A stretch of 64,000 nucleotides of DNA from JBQTIY01 sp052387675 (lineage in GTDB: Bacteria > Planctomycetota > B15-G4). The notes under the pieces are model-generated. The model was not told the DNA's origin, did not search any database, and saw only the letters and a program-made list of their open reading frames with translations. The position numbers were made by a program, and so were the translations under genes. Positions 51,829-60,951 of the stretch are shown here, piece after piece. Location: NCBI GenBank assembly GCA_052387675.1, contig JBQTIY010000005.1, positions 1-64,000 of the forward strand, given 5' to 3'. Positions within the stretch are counted from its first letter, which is position 1. Each line of letters starts with the position of its first letter.

Positions 51829-53698
51829 ATGATCGCCCCCCCCCCTCCGCAATTGCCGCTCGCGCGCCGGGATACTCATCGGCCTGACGGTCTTGGCTGG
51901 AATCGCTAGCTCTTCGTCGAGCACCGCGCAATTCCCCGACCCAGGTGACCCCTTCCCCTCCTGGCAGTCTTTCGGGCCGCTTGCCAATCTCTCGCCCGTC
52001 GCCACAGCAGAGATTGCCCACGCGATCGTCCTGCCTCCGCCCGAGAATGCCCCCGACACCGTGAGAGTGTTGCTCTTCACGCGCCAGCTCGAAGCAGGAG
52101 ACTGCGCCGGCGCGACTTTTGGCCAGGCTTGGCTCTGGAGGCCGACGCGCTCGCCCACCGTGGCCCATCCCTTGCCCATGCCCTCGACCAGTTCCTCCGA
52201 TCCCTTCTGTTCGGGGCACGCCCACCTGCCGGACGGCGACGTGCTCGTCGCGGGCGGCCTCGACTATCAGAAGAAGTGCGACCCGGCTGCCTGCGAGCAC
52301 GGCCTCTCCGTCGGTCACTCTGCGACTTGGCGCCTGGATGTGTCGTCCGATCCGCCGGTCTGGACCGCGGGGCCGAGCCTGCTCGCAAAGCACTGGTACC
52401 CGACGGTCATTGCGGTCAATGACGGAGTCTTCGTCGCTGGTCACGGCACCGAGGCCGAGCCGGGATTTCTCTGTGACACGCACCTCAATCCCAAGAATCA
52501 CCAGATCTACCAGCGCTGGAATGCCAGCCCTGCCACCGGCTTTGAGCGCTGGACCAACTACAAGGACGTCGTGGGCGACCCAACGTGCCTAGCGCTCGAC
52601 GTCGTCTCGGTCTTCGACTACCCGCGGCTGCACATGCTAGCCAGCGGTGAGATCATCATGAGTAACGCGGCCCGGGCCGCCTTCCTGGACATCGCCAACC
52701 CGCCGCCCTGCACGACGATCGGGCCGCGCTGGAAGTTCGAGCCGGTGGGCACTACGGGATTCTTCCCCCGTCGCGGCGGCAACTCCGCACACCTGATCTA
52801 TCGGGATGCGTTCGGAGCGAGGCGCGAAGTCGTTTACAGCGTCGGAGGAACGGACGGTCACGACGACGACCTCTGCTTGGAGGACGGCTCGGGGGCGGTC
52901 GTTACCGGCCACGTCGAGAAGATGATCGACCCGAACGCGACCAAGGCCTGGGTGGACACCCCGCCGCTCAACCACCCTCGCTTCAACCACAACCTCAGCT
53001 TTCTGCTCGACGGCTCGCTCGTGGTTACCGGCGGCAGCTACGGCGAGGATCTGACGGGAGGACCGGACCTGTGCAATTTCGTGAGGGCGCCCGAGCGGAT
53101 GCGCCCGCCGGAGCTGTTCGGTGGCAGCGGGCTATGGGTGGACTTAGGGTCCTTCGCCCCGCAGCCGCATGACCGCGGCTATCACGCCATCGGCGGCCTG
53201 CTACCCGATGGGCGGTATTTTTCCGGCGGCGGGACGGCCGATCCCAACCAAGGTCACGTGTCGGGCACTTACCACACGATCGACATCTTTGCGCCGGCTT
53301 ACTATTTCCAGCCGAGGCCGCAGATCCAGGAAGCGCCGACGGTCATCGCCTCCGTGGCCTCCTCGGGACAGCCATTCTCGCTCGAAGTTACGCGCGTCGA
53401 CTCCGAGAGCGAGATCGCCTGGGTCGCTCTCGTGAAGCCCTCCTCGACTACGCACGCTTTCGACATGGGGCAGCGTTACGTGCAACTGGCCCAACCAACT
53501 GTCGAATCGCAGTCGGCTCTCGACATCGTATTGACAGTTCCAAACCCTCTCAATCTTTTCGAGACGCCGCCTGGCATGTACCTGCTCGTGGTCGTCGAAG
53601 AGGTTGTCCAAGAGATCCTCGATCCACTGACCGGCCAGGTCACGAGCACGACGACTCGCTACGCTCCGAGCATAGGACACTGGGTGCGTGTCGAATGA
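51829..53698 (+). CDS. Secreted copper-radical (glyoxal/galactose) oxidase, start interrupted by a C10 tract
   Basis: The protein (601 residues from the in-frame TTG at 51893) has kelch-type blades and the C-terminal DUF1929/E-set domain of galactose oxidase-like enzymes. All cofactor residues can be placed: Cys in PFCSGHAHLPDG, the cross-linking Tyr in KHWYPTVIA, the Tyr-His pair in RGYHAIGGLLPDG and the last His in STTHAFDMGQRY. It should oxidise an alcohol or aldehyde with O2, giving H2O2, outside the cell. Upstream of 51893 the same frame encodes a good signal-peptide core (AGILIGLTVLAGIASS) but no start codon; a TGA lies at 51830. The ATG at 51829, 8 nt after GGAG (51817-51820), is one frame off, and removing one C from the C10 tract at 51836-51845 would join it to the signal peptide. 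Sequence error, slippage control or decay are all possible. Confidence 0.8.
51836..51845 (+). repeat. C10 homopolymer in the signal-peptide region of the copper oxidase gene
   Basis: Ten consecutive C residues lie three codons after the best ATG (51829). With nine (or twelve) the frame would be open through the signal peptide into the oxidase; with ten it is not. Homopolymers of this kind are typical sites of slipped-strand mispairing and also of sequencing errors. Confidence 0.75.
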
Positions 53699-56004
53699 GA
53701 ACGATCGCATTCACAGCACTGCTTCTGATGGCTGCTGGGAGCGTTTCGGCCCAGCCTGCCTCGACGGCGACTTCTCTCGACCCGTGGTCCGGCTTTGTTG
53801 AAGTCGAAGGCGCCTTCCTCACGCGAGTGCCGGGGGCCTGGCTGCGGATAACGAACGCGGGAATCGATGTGTTGCCGCAATCCGCTGAGGGATTCGAGGT
53901 CCCTCTCGCCCTGCGCTTCGACAACCAAGTTCGCGTGCGCTCCCTGCACGGCGACGCGCCTCTGCCCGGCCTCGTCCACTTGCTTCTCGGCGACGACTCA
54001 ACGAAGCACCGCACCGGCCTGCGGCGCTACGCCGAACTGCGCGCGCGGGACTCGACAGGCACGACGGTCTTCAGGATCCACCGCGGCCCGGCCGGCCTCG
54101 TGCTGACTCGCGCGCCCGGAGCCGCAGCCCCCTTTGCCCAACCCACCCGCGTCGACACGCCGTCAGGGACCTTGCGTCTCTCAGCTCCAGGTGACGCAGC
54201 CCAGGACTCGGAAAGCAACTATGGCATCGATTGGGCGACGATCATTAGCGGCGTCCCCGGAGAAACCGGCAACGCTCTTGCCGTCCACTCCTCCGGCGAT
54301 CTGCTCATCGGCGGCATGACCATCGGCGGCCTCCCCGTCACGGACGGCGCCTTCGACGAGACGTTTACCGTGGGGACGGGTTCGCTCGGTAACACGCACG
54401 ACAGCTGGTTGGCCCGCCTCTCGGCCGATGGCTCTGCGCTGGTCTGGGCGACCTACTTTGGCGGCACCAACAACGAGGAGATCTTTCGCATCGTCGCCGA
54501 GCCCGACGGATCCGTTCTCGCGGCCGGCCATGTCGCTACCTTTGCGACAGACGTTCCCGTGGCTCCTGGATCCACTCTCCTGATGAGCGGAGGCTTCGAT
54601 GCCTTCGTGGCACGGCTCTCGTCGGAAGGCAGCACGCTTCTGGCAACAGCCTTCCTGGGCGGGACCAAGAGCGACGAACCCCGTGGTCTCGCCCTCACGC
54701 CCACGGGCTCAGTCGTCGTCTCAGGGTGGACCACATCCCCCGACTTCCCCGTTACGCCTAACGCGGCGCAGCCGCACCTGGCTTCCGCAACGAATTCGGA
54801 TTCGTTTCTGGCGAGGCTCTCACCAGCGCTCGACTCGATTGAGTACGCCACGTACTGGGGTGGTACGGGCGGCGACTCCGCTACGGGTGTCGCGGTTTCC
54901 GCAGATGGCTACATGGCAATCGTCGGTGCGACCGGTACGGCCGACTTCCCAGTGCACTACGCCGGTTCCGACGGTCAACACGCCGGCAAGGCCGACGCCT
55001 TCGTGGCGTGTTTCGATCCACAGGGCGCATTGATTTTCTCTCGCCACATCGGTGGCTCCGACATCGACTGGGCCCGCGACGTGATCTACGACTCGGCCGG
55101 GCGCATCGTGCTCTGCGGGGACACGTTCTGGCCCGGTATTCCCGCCACGCCCGGTCTCTTCGACTCTACTCACAACAACTGGGAGGACGCCTTCGTCGCC
55201 CGCCTAGACCCGCTCACCGGAGAGACCCTGGGGCTCACCTACGTCGGCGACCACTTCAGAGACTGGGGCTGGCGTCTGGCCGATGCCGGCTCGGGCGCCA
55301 TCGTCCTCAGCGGCGAGACGACGTCTTCGGTCTTCCCCACGACCGAAGGCGCCGTGAAGCCGGCCCTGGGCAATGGCAGCAAGGATCTCTTTGTGGCGCG
55401 CCTCTCGCCCGACATGCGTTCTCTGCACTACGCCACCTACTACGGCGGCAGCGACTTTGAGGGCTTCTTCGAGCACGGTCTCGCAGTCCTGGACGACGGA
55501 GCCGTCGCTCTCTGCGACTACACCTCCTCGCCTGACTTCCCCACGACCGAAGGCGCTTTCCAGGAAGACCTGCAGGGAGGCGCCGCCGCCGCCATCATCC
55601 AGTTCTCGATGCTGCCCACGGGCGTGCGCCGCTACGGCGCCTCCACACCGGGCCCCTTGGGGCACATCGCTCTCGGCGTGAACTCCATGCCCCAGCCCGG
55701 CGACGAGGACTTCGCCGTCGTCGCCTTCCGCGCTCCGCCCGAATCCACCGGGTGGCTAATTCTCGGCGCGAGCGATCTCTCCGCGCCCGTCGCGGCCAAG
55801 GGCATCGGCCTCTGGGTCGACCCTGCATCCCTGCTCGGAATGCTCCCGTGGACGTCCGACCTCTTCGGCTACGCCCAGATCCGCCTCGCCGTCCCACGCA
55901 ACCCGCTCCTTGTCGGACTGCGCGCCTTCGCCCAGGGCCTCTGGCCCACGGGCGACGGCTCCCTCGTCTCCTCCAACGCCCTCGACATCACCGTCCAGCC
56001 CTGA
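53695..56004 (+). CDS. Secreted SBBP-repeat beta-propeller protein coupled to the copper oxidase
   Basis: The 769-residue product has a signal peptide (MRTIAFTALLLMAAGSVSAQ, residues 1-20), an N-terminal domain of about 170 residues, and then SBBP-type propeller repeats with the pattern DxFVARLSxxGxxLxxATYFGGTxxDE (for example DSWLARLSADGSALVWATYFG, DAFVACFDPQGALIFSRHIGG, DLFVARLSPDMRSLHYATYYG, read separately). It ends with a 120-residue domain whose terminus (LVSSNALDITVQP) is similar to the endings of the other secreted propellers. The ATG overlaps the oxidase TGA (ATGA at 53695), so the two are made together; it may be a scaffold or binding partner of the oxidase. It is convergent with the Mur ligase gene (15 bp). 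Confidence 0.82.
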   Translation: MRTIAFTALLLMAAGSVSAQPASTATSLDPWSGFVEVEGAFLTRVPGAWLRITNAGIDVLPQSAEGFEVPLALRFDNQVRVRSLHGDAPLPGLVHLLLGDDSTKHRTGLRRYAELRARDSTGTTVFRIHRGPAGLVLTRAPGAAAPFAQPTRVDTPSGTLRLSAPGDAAQDSESNYGIDWATIISGVPGETGNALAVHSSGDLLIGGMTIGGLPVTDGAFDETFTVGTGSLGNTHDSWLARLSADGSALVWATYFGGTNNEEIFRIVAEPDGSVLAAGHVATFATDVPVAPGSTLLMSGGFDAFVARLSSEGSTLLATAFLGGTKSDEPRGLALTPTGSVVVSGWTTSPDFPVTPNAAQPHLASATNSDSFLARLSPALDSIEYATYWGGTGGDSATGVAVSADGYMAIVGATGTADFPVHYAGSDGQHAGKADAFVACFDPQGALIFSRHIGGSDIDWARDVIYDSAGRIVLCGDTFWPGIPATPGLFDSTHNNWEDAFVARLDPLTGETLGLTYVGDHFRDWGWRLADAGSGAIVLSGETTSSVFPTTEGAVKPALGNGSKDLFVARLSPDMRSLHYATYYGGSDFEGFFEHGLAVLDDGAVALCDYTSSPDFPTTEGAFQEDLQGGAAAAIIQFSMLPTGVRRYGASTPGPLGHIALGVNSMPQPGDEDFAVVAFRAPPESTGWLILGASDLSAPVAAKGIGLWVDPASLLGMLPWTSDLFGYAQIRLAVPRNPLLVGLRAFAQGLWPTGDGSLVSSNALDITVQP

Positions 56005-56019
56005 GCGGCAGGACCCGCG

Positions 56020-57942
56020 TCAGGGCAGGGGCTGGCCGGGCTGCCAGTTCGCCGCGCGCAGTTGGTCGAGCAAGGCGAGGCACTCCTCGCGCTGACTGTG
56101 CAGGAAGAGCGCCAGCAAATCGCCGGGGCGCGCCCATTCCAGCGCCTCGTACACAGCGGCGAGTTCGGAGGGCGCGTGCGAGAGGCTCTCGGGCGGCGCG
56201 CCCAGCCGCAGCAACTCGGCGGCAATGACCGCCGGCACTTCGCCCAGCGCGCGGCCGCGCAGATCGGGCTCCTGTTCCTTGATGATCACGCGCTGGGGTC
56301 CGCAGCGCCAGGCGGCGCGCACGAGCGCGGCGATGGCCGCGTCGCTGCGGTCACCGGCCTGGCCGAGAATCAGCAGCCGCCGTTGCGCCGGCAGCGCGGC
56401 GAGCATGTCTGCCAGCGCCGCCATGCCATGCACGTTGTGAGCGAAGTCGGCCACGGCGAGCACGCCGCCCAGCTCATAGCGATTGCCGCGGCCCGGATTG
56501 GCTTCGGCATCGGGCCGGAAGGCCAGCAGACCCGCGCGCAGGGCAGCCGTCGGCAGACCGACCGCGTCGGCAGCGAGAATTGCAGCCAAGGCATTGGCCA
56601 CGTTGTGCCGGGCCGCGCCGCCCAGCGTCACCGGCAGTTCGGCGGCAGCAGCGATCTCCGTGCGCCGCGCGCCGTGCCTCAGGACGAGCAGCTCCTCGCC
56701 GCCGCGCTGCGAGCGCTCCAGCAGCGCCGCCGTGCCGCCGCGGGCAAGGTGCTCGCGCACTTCCGCCGGCAGACCTTGCTGATCGGCGCGCAAACTGAAC
56801 CACGCGATCGGCCCGCGATGCGAGGGTCCGTAGGCCAGCAGACTCGCGTCATCGGCATTCAAGATGAGCGGCGCGCGGCCGGTGCGCCCGCCCTCCGAAA
56901 CCAAGCGCCCCACCACGAGCTTGGTCTCCACCATGCCGGCCAGGTCCAGCACGCCCCATTGGCCGAGGTGATCTTCGGCCACATTGGTGACGATGGCCGC
57001 GTCGGCGCGGCGCAGCGGCAGGCCGCGCCGCAGAATGCCGCCGCGCGCGGTCTCACAGATGGCCAGCTCTACGCGCGGATCGCGCAGCAGCGTGCGTGCG
57101 CCGTCGGGTCCGGCGCAGTCGCCGCGCTCCACGATCTCGTCGCCCACGCGAATCCAGTCGGTGGAAGTGAGGCCGGTGCAAAGGCCCGCCGCCTGACCGA
57201 TGGCGTGCAGCAGGCGCACGGTCGTGGACTTGCCATTCGTCCCCGTCACGAAGACGGCCGGGATATCGCGCAGCTCGCTCCAGTCCACGCTGGCAGGCGC
57301 CGGCAGACTGCGCAGCTCCAGCACGCGGGCCGACGCGCCCGTGCCTAGCGAGACGCGCCGATCATCGGCGAGCAGAGTCACGCCGCGGCGCTCGGCCTCT
57401 TGCGCGAGCGCGGCCAAATGCTCACGCCGGCGGGCTTCCTTGTCCCGCGAGGCGCGCAGAGTCGTGAGCGCCGCCTCAAGGTCGGGCTGCTCGCCCTGTG
57501 CGGGGGCCGCGGCCGCGGAGGTGGCGGTCACGGCCGCGGCGGTCACGGCCGCCTTAATGGCCCACTCGTTGATCTCGGTGGCCGTCCACAGTCCGTCGAG
57601 CGGCGCGGAGAGCGCCAACGTCGCGCCACGCAGCGGTCCGCCGCTCTGGTTATGGCCGGCGAAGCGCCGCACGAAGAGCTGCTCGGCCTGCCAGCCCAGG
57701 CCGTCGAGCGCAGCGCGCGCCCAGTGCCGCCAGCGCTCGATGAGCTCCGCGAGCAGCGCATCGATCGCAGCCAAGTCCGCGGACCCGGCCACCGTGAAGC
57801 TTCCGCCCGGCTGCGCCGAGCGGTCCTCGCCCCACACGAATTCCAGCGCCGCGCCAGGGCCATCGTGCAGCAGGTTGGGCCCGATCTGGCGGCGACTGTC
57901 GAAGACGCGCAGCGTGAGTTCCGGCGTGGCCGGCTCAGTCAT
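56020..57942 (-). CDS. CphA-like Mur ligase lacking the ATP-grasp domain
   Basis: The 640-residue product starts with a region resembling the N-domain of cyanophycin-synthetase relatives (LRVFDSRRQIGPNLLHDGPGA, cut short) and ends with a full Mur-ligase module: P-loop FVTGTNGKSTTVRLL, ETARGGILRRGL, TNVAEDHLGQWGVLDL, NADDASLLAYG, ARHNVANALAA and ADFAHNVHGM. Between them, where CphA has its ATP-grasp domain, there are only about 100 residues, including an Ala-rich stretch and RGVTLLADDRRVSLGTGA, which aligns with the CphA motif just before the ATP-grasp. So it should add only one type of residue, perhaps like CphA2-type enzymes or as a helper of CphA. The ATG at 57942 overlaps the end of cphA by 8 nt. 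Confidence 0.82.
   Translation of the reverse strand: MTEPATPELTLRVFDSRRQIGPNLLHDGPGAALEFVWGEDRSAQPGGSFTVAGSADLAAIDALLAELIERWRHWARAALDGLGWQAEQLFVRRFAGHNQSGGPLRGATLALSAPLDGLWTATEINEWAIKAAVTAAAVTATSAAAAPAQGEQPDLEAALTTLRASRDKEARRREHLAALAQEAERRGVTLLADDRRVSLGTGASARVLELRSLPAPASVDWSELRDIPAVFVTGTNGKSTTVRLLHAIGQAAGLCTGLTSTDWIRVGDEIVERGDCAGPDGARTLLRDPRVELAICETARGGILRRGLPLRRADAAIVTNVAEDHLGQWGVLDLAGMVETKLVVGRLVSEGGRTGRAPLILNADDASLLAYGPSHRGPIAWFSLRADQQGLPAEVREHLARGGTAALLERSQRGGEELLVLRHGARRTEIAAAAELPVTLGGAARHNVANALAAILAADAVGLPTAALRAGLLAFRPDAEANPGRGNRYELGGVLAVADFAHNVHGMAALADMLAALPAQRRLLILGQAGDRSDAAIAALVRAAWRCGPQRVIIKEQEPDLRGRALGEVPAVIAAELLRLGAPPESLSHAPSELAAVYEALEWARPGDLLALFLHSQREECLALLDQLRAANWQPGQPLP
57523..57552 (-). 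repeat. Perfect 15-bp tandem duplication in the Mur ligase gene
   Basis: GGCGGTCACGGCCGC occurs twice in a row, adding five residues within the Ala/Thr-rich linker (TAAAV repeated) between the N-domain remnant and the Mur module. A GGCCGC run lies just beside it (57505-57518). It looks like in-frame slippage in a region under weak constraint. Confidence 0.7.
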
Positions 57943-60727
57943 CGGCCTCGCGCGCCAGGCGCACACCCTTCTCGTCGCGCACCAGGGTTTCGCCGCCCAA
58001 GCTGCGCGCCAAGGCCGGCGCATCCTCGAGGCTGAGCGGCGCCGTGACGGGCGCGGGGGCAGCGGGCGCGCTGGGCACGCTCTCCGACTGGAAGCCGGTG
58101 ATCTGCCGCCAGCAGCGCGCGGGCTTGTCGCCGAAAATGAGCAGCAGATCGTCCTTGCGGCCCATGGCCAGCCCCGCGCTGATGGCCTGCTGCTCATCGG
58201 GGATGATCTCGATGCGCGCCGCCGACACGCCGGCCTCGAGCAGCGTCTGCTGCAGCATGCGCGGCACTTCTTCGGGGCCGCGTCCGCGCAGGCCGTCGTC
58301 GCGGCGCAGGATGTAGTGGTCGAACTTGCCCGCGCAGAGCCGCGCGATGGCCTGGATGTCCTCGTCGCGCCGGTCGCCGGGCGCCGCCAGCACGAGCAGC
58401 CGGCGGCCCTTGGGCTCGAGCCGCTGCACGAGCTGCACCATGGCTCCGACAGCGGCCGGGTTGTGGCCGTAGTCCAGGATCACCTTGAAGGGATGCCCGT
58501 CGAAAATGTTCATGCGGCCGGGCGCCTGAAAGAACGTCGTGTCAAAAGTGCGCAGCCCGTGCCGGATGTCCTCCAGCTTGAGATTCATGCTGAAGGCCAT
58601 GGCCGCCGCAAACATGGCGTTCTGCACGTTGTGCAGCGCCTTGCCGTCCACCGTGGCCGGGATGAGGTGCGTCCAGAGCAGCGGAATGTGCGCGCCCTTG
58701 TCGTAGATGGTGAGCATGGAGCCGTTCATGCCGGCCTCCAGCACCGCGGCGCGGCCGCCGCTGCGGATGTGCTCTTTCACCAGCGCGTGCCCGGGGTTCA
58801 TGGTCACGTAGCAGACGTGCCGCGCCTTGGTGTAGTCGGCCATCTTGAGACAGAGCGTGTCGTCGGCGTTGAGCACGGCCGTGTCCATGGCCACCTCGAC
58901 GATAACGCGCTTGACCTCCGCCAGCTCCTCGAGCGTGTTGATGCCCTTGAGCCCCAGGTGATCGGCTTGCACGTTGAGCACTGCGCCGACGTCGTGCTTG
59001 AAGTAGCCCATGCCGGAGCGCAGCAGCCCGCCGCGCGCGGCCTCGAGCACGGCCGCATCCACCGAGGGGTCGCGCAGCACCATCTGCGCGGCCATCGGGC
59101 CGGTCATGTCGCCTTCCACGGTGAGGTGCCCGTCGATGTAGACGCCGTCCGTGGTGGCCAGGCCCACGTGGTGCCCGGCCAGCTTGAAGATGTGCGCCAG
59201 CATGCGCGCGGTGGTGGTCTTGCCGTTCGTGCCGGTCACAGCCGCGATGGGAATGCGGCTCGGCGTGCCCGGCGGAAAGAGCATGTCCATGACCGGGCCG
59301 GCCACGTCGCGCGGCGTGCCCTCGGACGGCGCCACGTGCATGCGGAAGCCGGGCGCGGCATTCACTTCGCAGATCGCGCCGCGCGTGACCTTGTACGACT
59401 CGCTGATGTCGCTGCACAGGAAGTCGATGCCGGCCACGTCCAGGCCGATGGCCTTGGCCGCGCGCACGGCCATTTCACGGTTGTCGGGGTGCACCAGGTC
59501 GGTGACATCGAGCGACGTGCCGCCGGTGCTCAGGTTGCCCGTGCTGCGCAGGTAGACCATCTCGCCCTTGGGCGGCACAGTGCTGCGCGAGTAACCCTTC
59601 TTGGCCAGCAGGCGCTCGGCCTGGTGGTCGAACTCCAGGCGCGTGAGCACCTTCTCGTGGCCGATGCCGCGCCGCGGATCGGCATTGGTCTGGAAGACGA
59701 GCTGCTCGACCGTGTGCACGCCGTCGCCCACGACGTGGCCCGGCACGCGCTTGGCCACAGCGATGAGTTCGCCGTTGACCACCAGCATGCGGTGGTCGAA
59801 GCCGGTGATGAAGCTCTCCACGATGACGCTGCGACTGTGCTCCTGCGCCACGGCGAAGGCCGTGCGGATGGCCTCGTCCTCGGAGAGATGGATGCTCACG
59901 CCGCGGCCGTGGTTGGCGTCCAGCGGCTTGACCACCACCGGGTGCCCGATGCGCTTCGCCGCGCGCACCGCCTGATCGGCATCCTTAACCACGACTTGGC
60001 GCGGCACGGGCAGGCCCAAGTCGCTGAGGATGCGGTTGGTCTCTTCTTTGTCGGAGGCGATCTCCACCGCGATGTGCCGCGTCTCGCTGGTGACCGTGGC
60101 CTGGATGCGGCGCTGGAGCTTGCCGTGCCCGAACTGCACGAGGCTGTAGTTGTTGAGCCGCAAGTACGGGATGTCGCGCGCCTCGGCGGCCTTGACCAGC
60201 GAGGCCGTGCTGGGCCCCAGCGCCCGGCGCTGCGCGTAGCGAATGAAGGTGTCGCGCGACTCTTCGAACTGGAAGGCGTGATGGCGCACGTCCTCCGGCT
60301 GCAACTCGGCCGGCAGCAGATGGTGCAGCAGACGCAGCGCCAGTTCGCCGGCGTCGCGGCCGACATCCTCCTGCTCGTACTCGTAGACCACGTCATAGAC
60401 GCCGGGAGTGCCGGCCGAGCGCGTCTTGCCAAACGTCACGTGAGCGCCGGCCACGTTCTGCAATTCAATCGCGACGTGCTCCAGCACGTGTCCGAGCCAG
60501 GTGCCCTCGCCCTCGTGCAATCGCCGCACGAAGCCGCCGGCCTCGCCGTAGCTGCAGCCGTGCTGGGCCAGCCCGGGCAGAGCCTTGAGCAGCGCGTCGG
60601 TGAAACTGCGGCCGAGCTTCGCTGTGGGCCATTGCTCGAGCGGCCCGAGGTCCAGCCGTAGCCTCAGCACCGGAAAGTGCGCGTAGAGACTCGGCCCGAT
60701 GTAGACGGAGGTCTCGAGAATCTTCAC
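57935..60727 (-). CDS. cphA: Cyanophycin synthetase
   Basis: CphA makes the storage polymer cyanophycin (poly-Asp with Arg side chains) from Asp, Arg and ATP. The 930-residue product has the N-domain (MKILETSVYIGPSLYAHFP, with LGHVLEHVAIELQ), the pre-ATP-grasp motif IPYLRLNNYSLVQFGHGK, an ATP-grasp domain with VVVKPLDANHGRGVSIHL, and a Mur-ligase domain with P-loop AAVTGTNGKTTTARML (near residue 495), LEAARGGLLRSGMGY and ILDYGHNPAAVGAM. Length and order match the family. The start is taken as the GTG at 60727, since translation from it begins MKILE as in other CphA proteins and GAGG lies 8 nt upstream; a GTG three codons earlier is less likely. The C-terminus has a Pro/Ala linker and an extra 40 residues. 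It overlaps the next Mur ligase gene. Confidence 0.94.
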   Translation of the reverse strand: MKILETSVYIGPSLYAHFPVLRLRLDLGPLEQWPTAKLGRSFTDALLKALPGLAQHGCSYGEAGGFVRRLHEGEGTWLGHVLEHVAIELQNVAGAHVTFGKTRSAGTPGVYDVVYEYEQEDVGRDAGELALRLLHHLLPAELQPEDVRHHAFQFEESRDTFIRYAQRRALGPSTASLVKAAEARDIPYLRLNNYSLVQFGHGKLQRRIQATVTSETRHIAVEIASDKEETNRILSDLGLPVPRQVVVKDADQAVRAAKRIGHPVVVKPLDANHGRGVSIHLSEDEAIRTAFAVAQEHSRSVIVESFITGFDHRMLVVNGELIAVAKRVPGHVVGDGVHTVEQLVFQTNADPRRGIGHEKVLTRLEFDHQAERLLAKKGYSRSTVPPKGEMVYLRSTGNLSTGGTSLDVTDLVHPDNREMAVRAAKAIGLDVAGIDFLCSDISESYKVTRGAICEVNAAPGFRMHVAPSEGTPRDVAGPVMDMLFPPGTPSRIPIAAVTGTNGKTTTARMLAHIFKLAGHHVGLATTDGVYIDGHLTVEGDMTGPMAAQMVLRDPSVDAAVLEAARGGLLRSGMGYFKHDVGAVLNVQADHLGLKGINTLEELAEVKRVIVEVAMDTAVLNADDTLCLKMADYTKARHVCYVTMNPGHALVKEHIRSGGRAAVLEAGMNGSMLTIYDKGAHIPLLWTHLIPATVDGKALHNVQNAMFAAAMAFSMNLKLEDIRHGLRTFDTTFFQAPGRMNIFDGHPFKVILDYGHNPAAVGAMVQLVQRLEPKGRRLLVLAAPGDRRDEDIQAIARLCAGKFDHYILRRDDGLRGRGPEEVPRMLQQTLLEAGVSAARIEIIPDEQQAISAGLAMGRKDDLLLIFGDKPARCWRQITGFQSESVPSAPAAPAPVTAPLSLEDAPALARSLGGETLVRDEKGVRLAREADD

Positions 60728-60951
60728 GCCGCGCACCTCACCCGGGGACCGAAAGGGGCTGACAGGATCCGCGAAGGCTGCTGAAGGGTCAATCCGGGCC
60801 CCTGTGGCGGAAATTCTGGCGGTGCCACATACTCATCGCTTCGGGTTCATGGCACATCGGGGTCGCCGCGCCTTCGAGCGGGCCGCGACTTCGCTCTGCT
60901 CCCCCGTCGATTTTCACCGCTCTCTCCTTTTCTCTCCACTGGAGTCTCTCC

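Noticed and set aside
57200..60661. A frame of more than 1100 codons on the plus strand across the cyanophycin genes
   Set aside because: It is a shadow of cphA and the Mur ligase gene, whose motifs are unmistakable on the minus strand.
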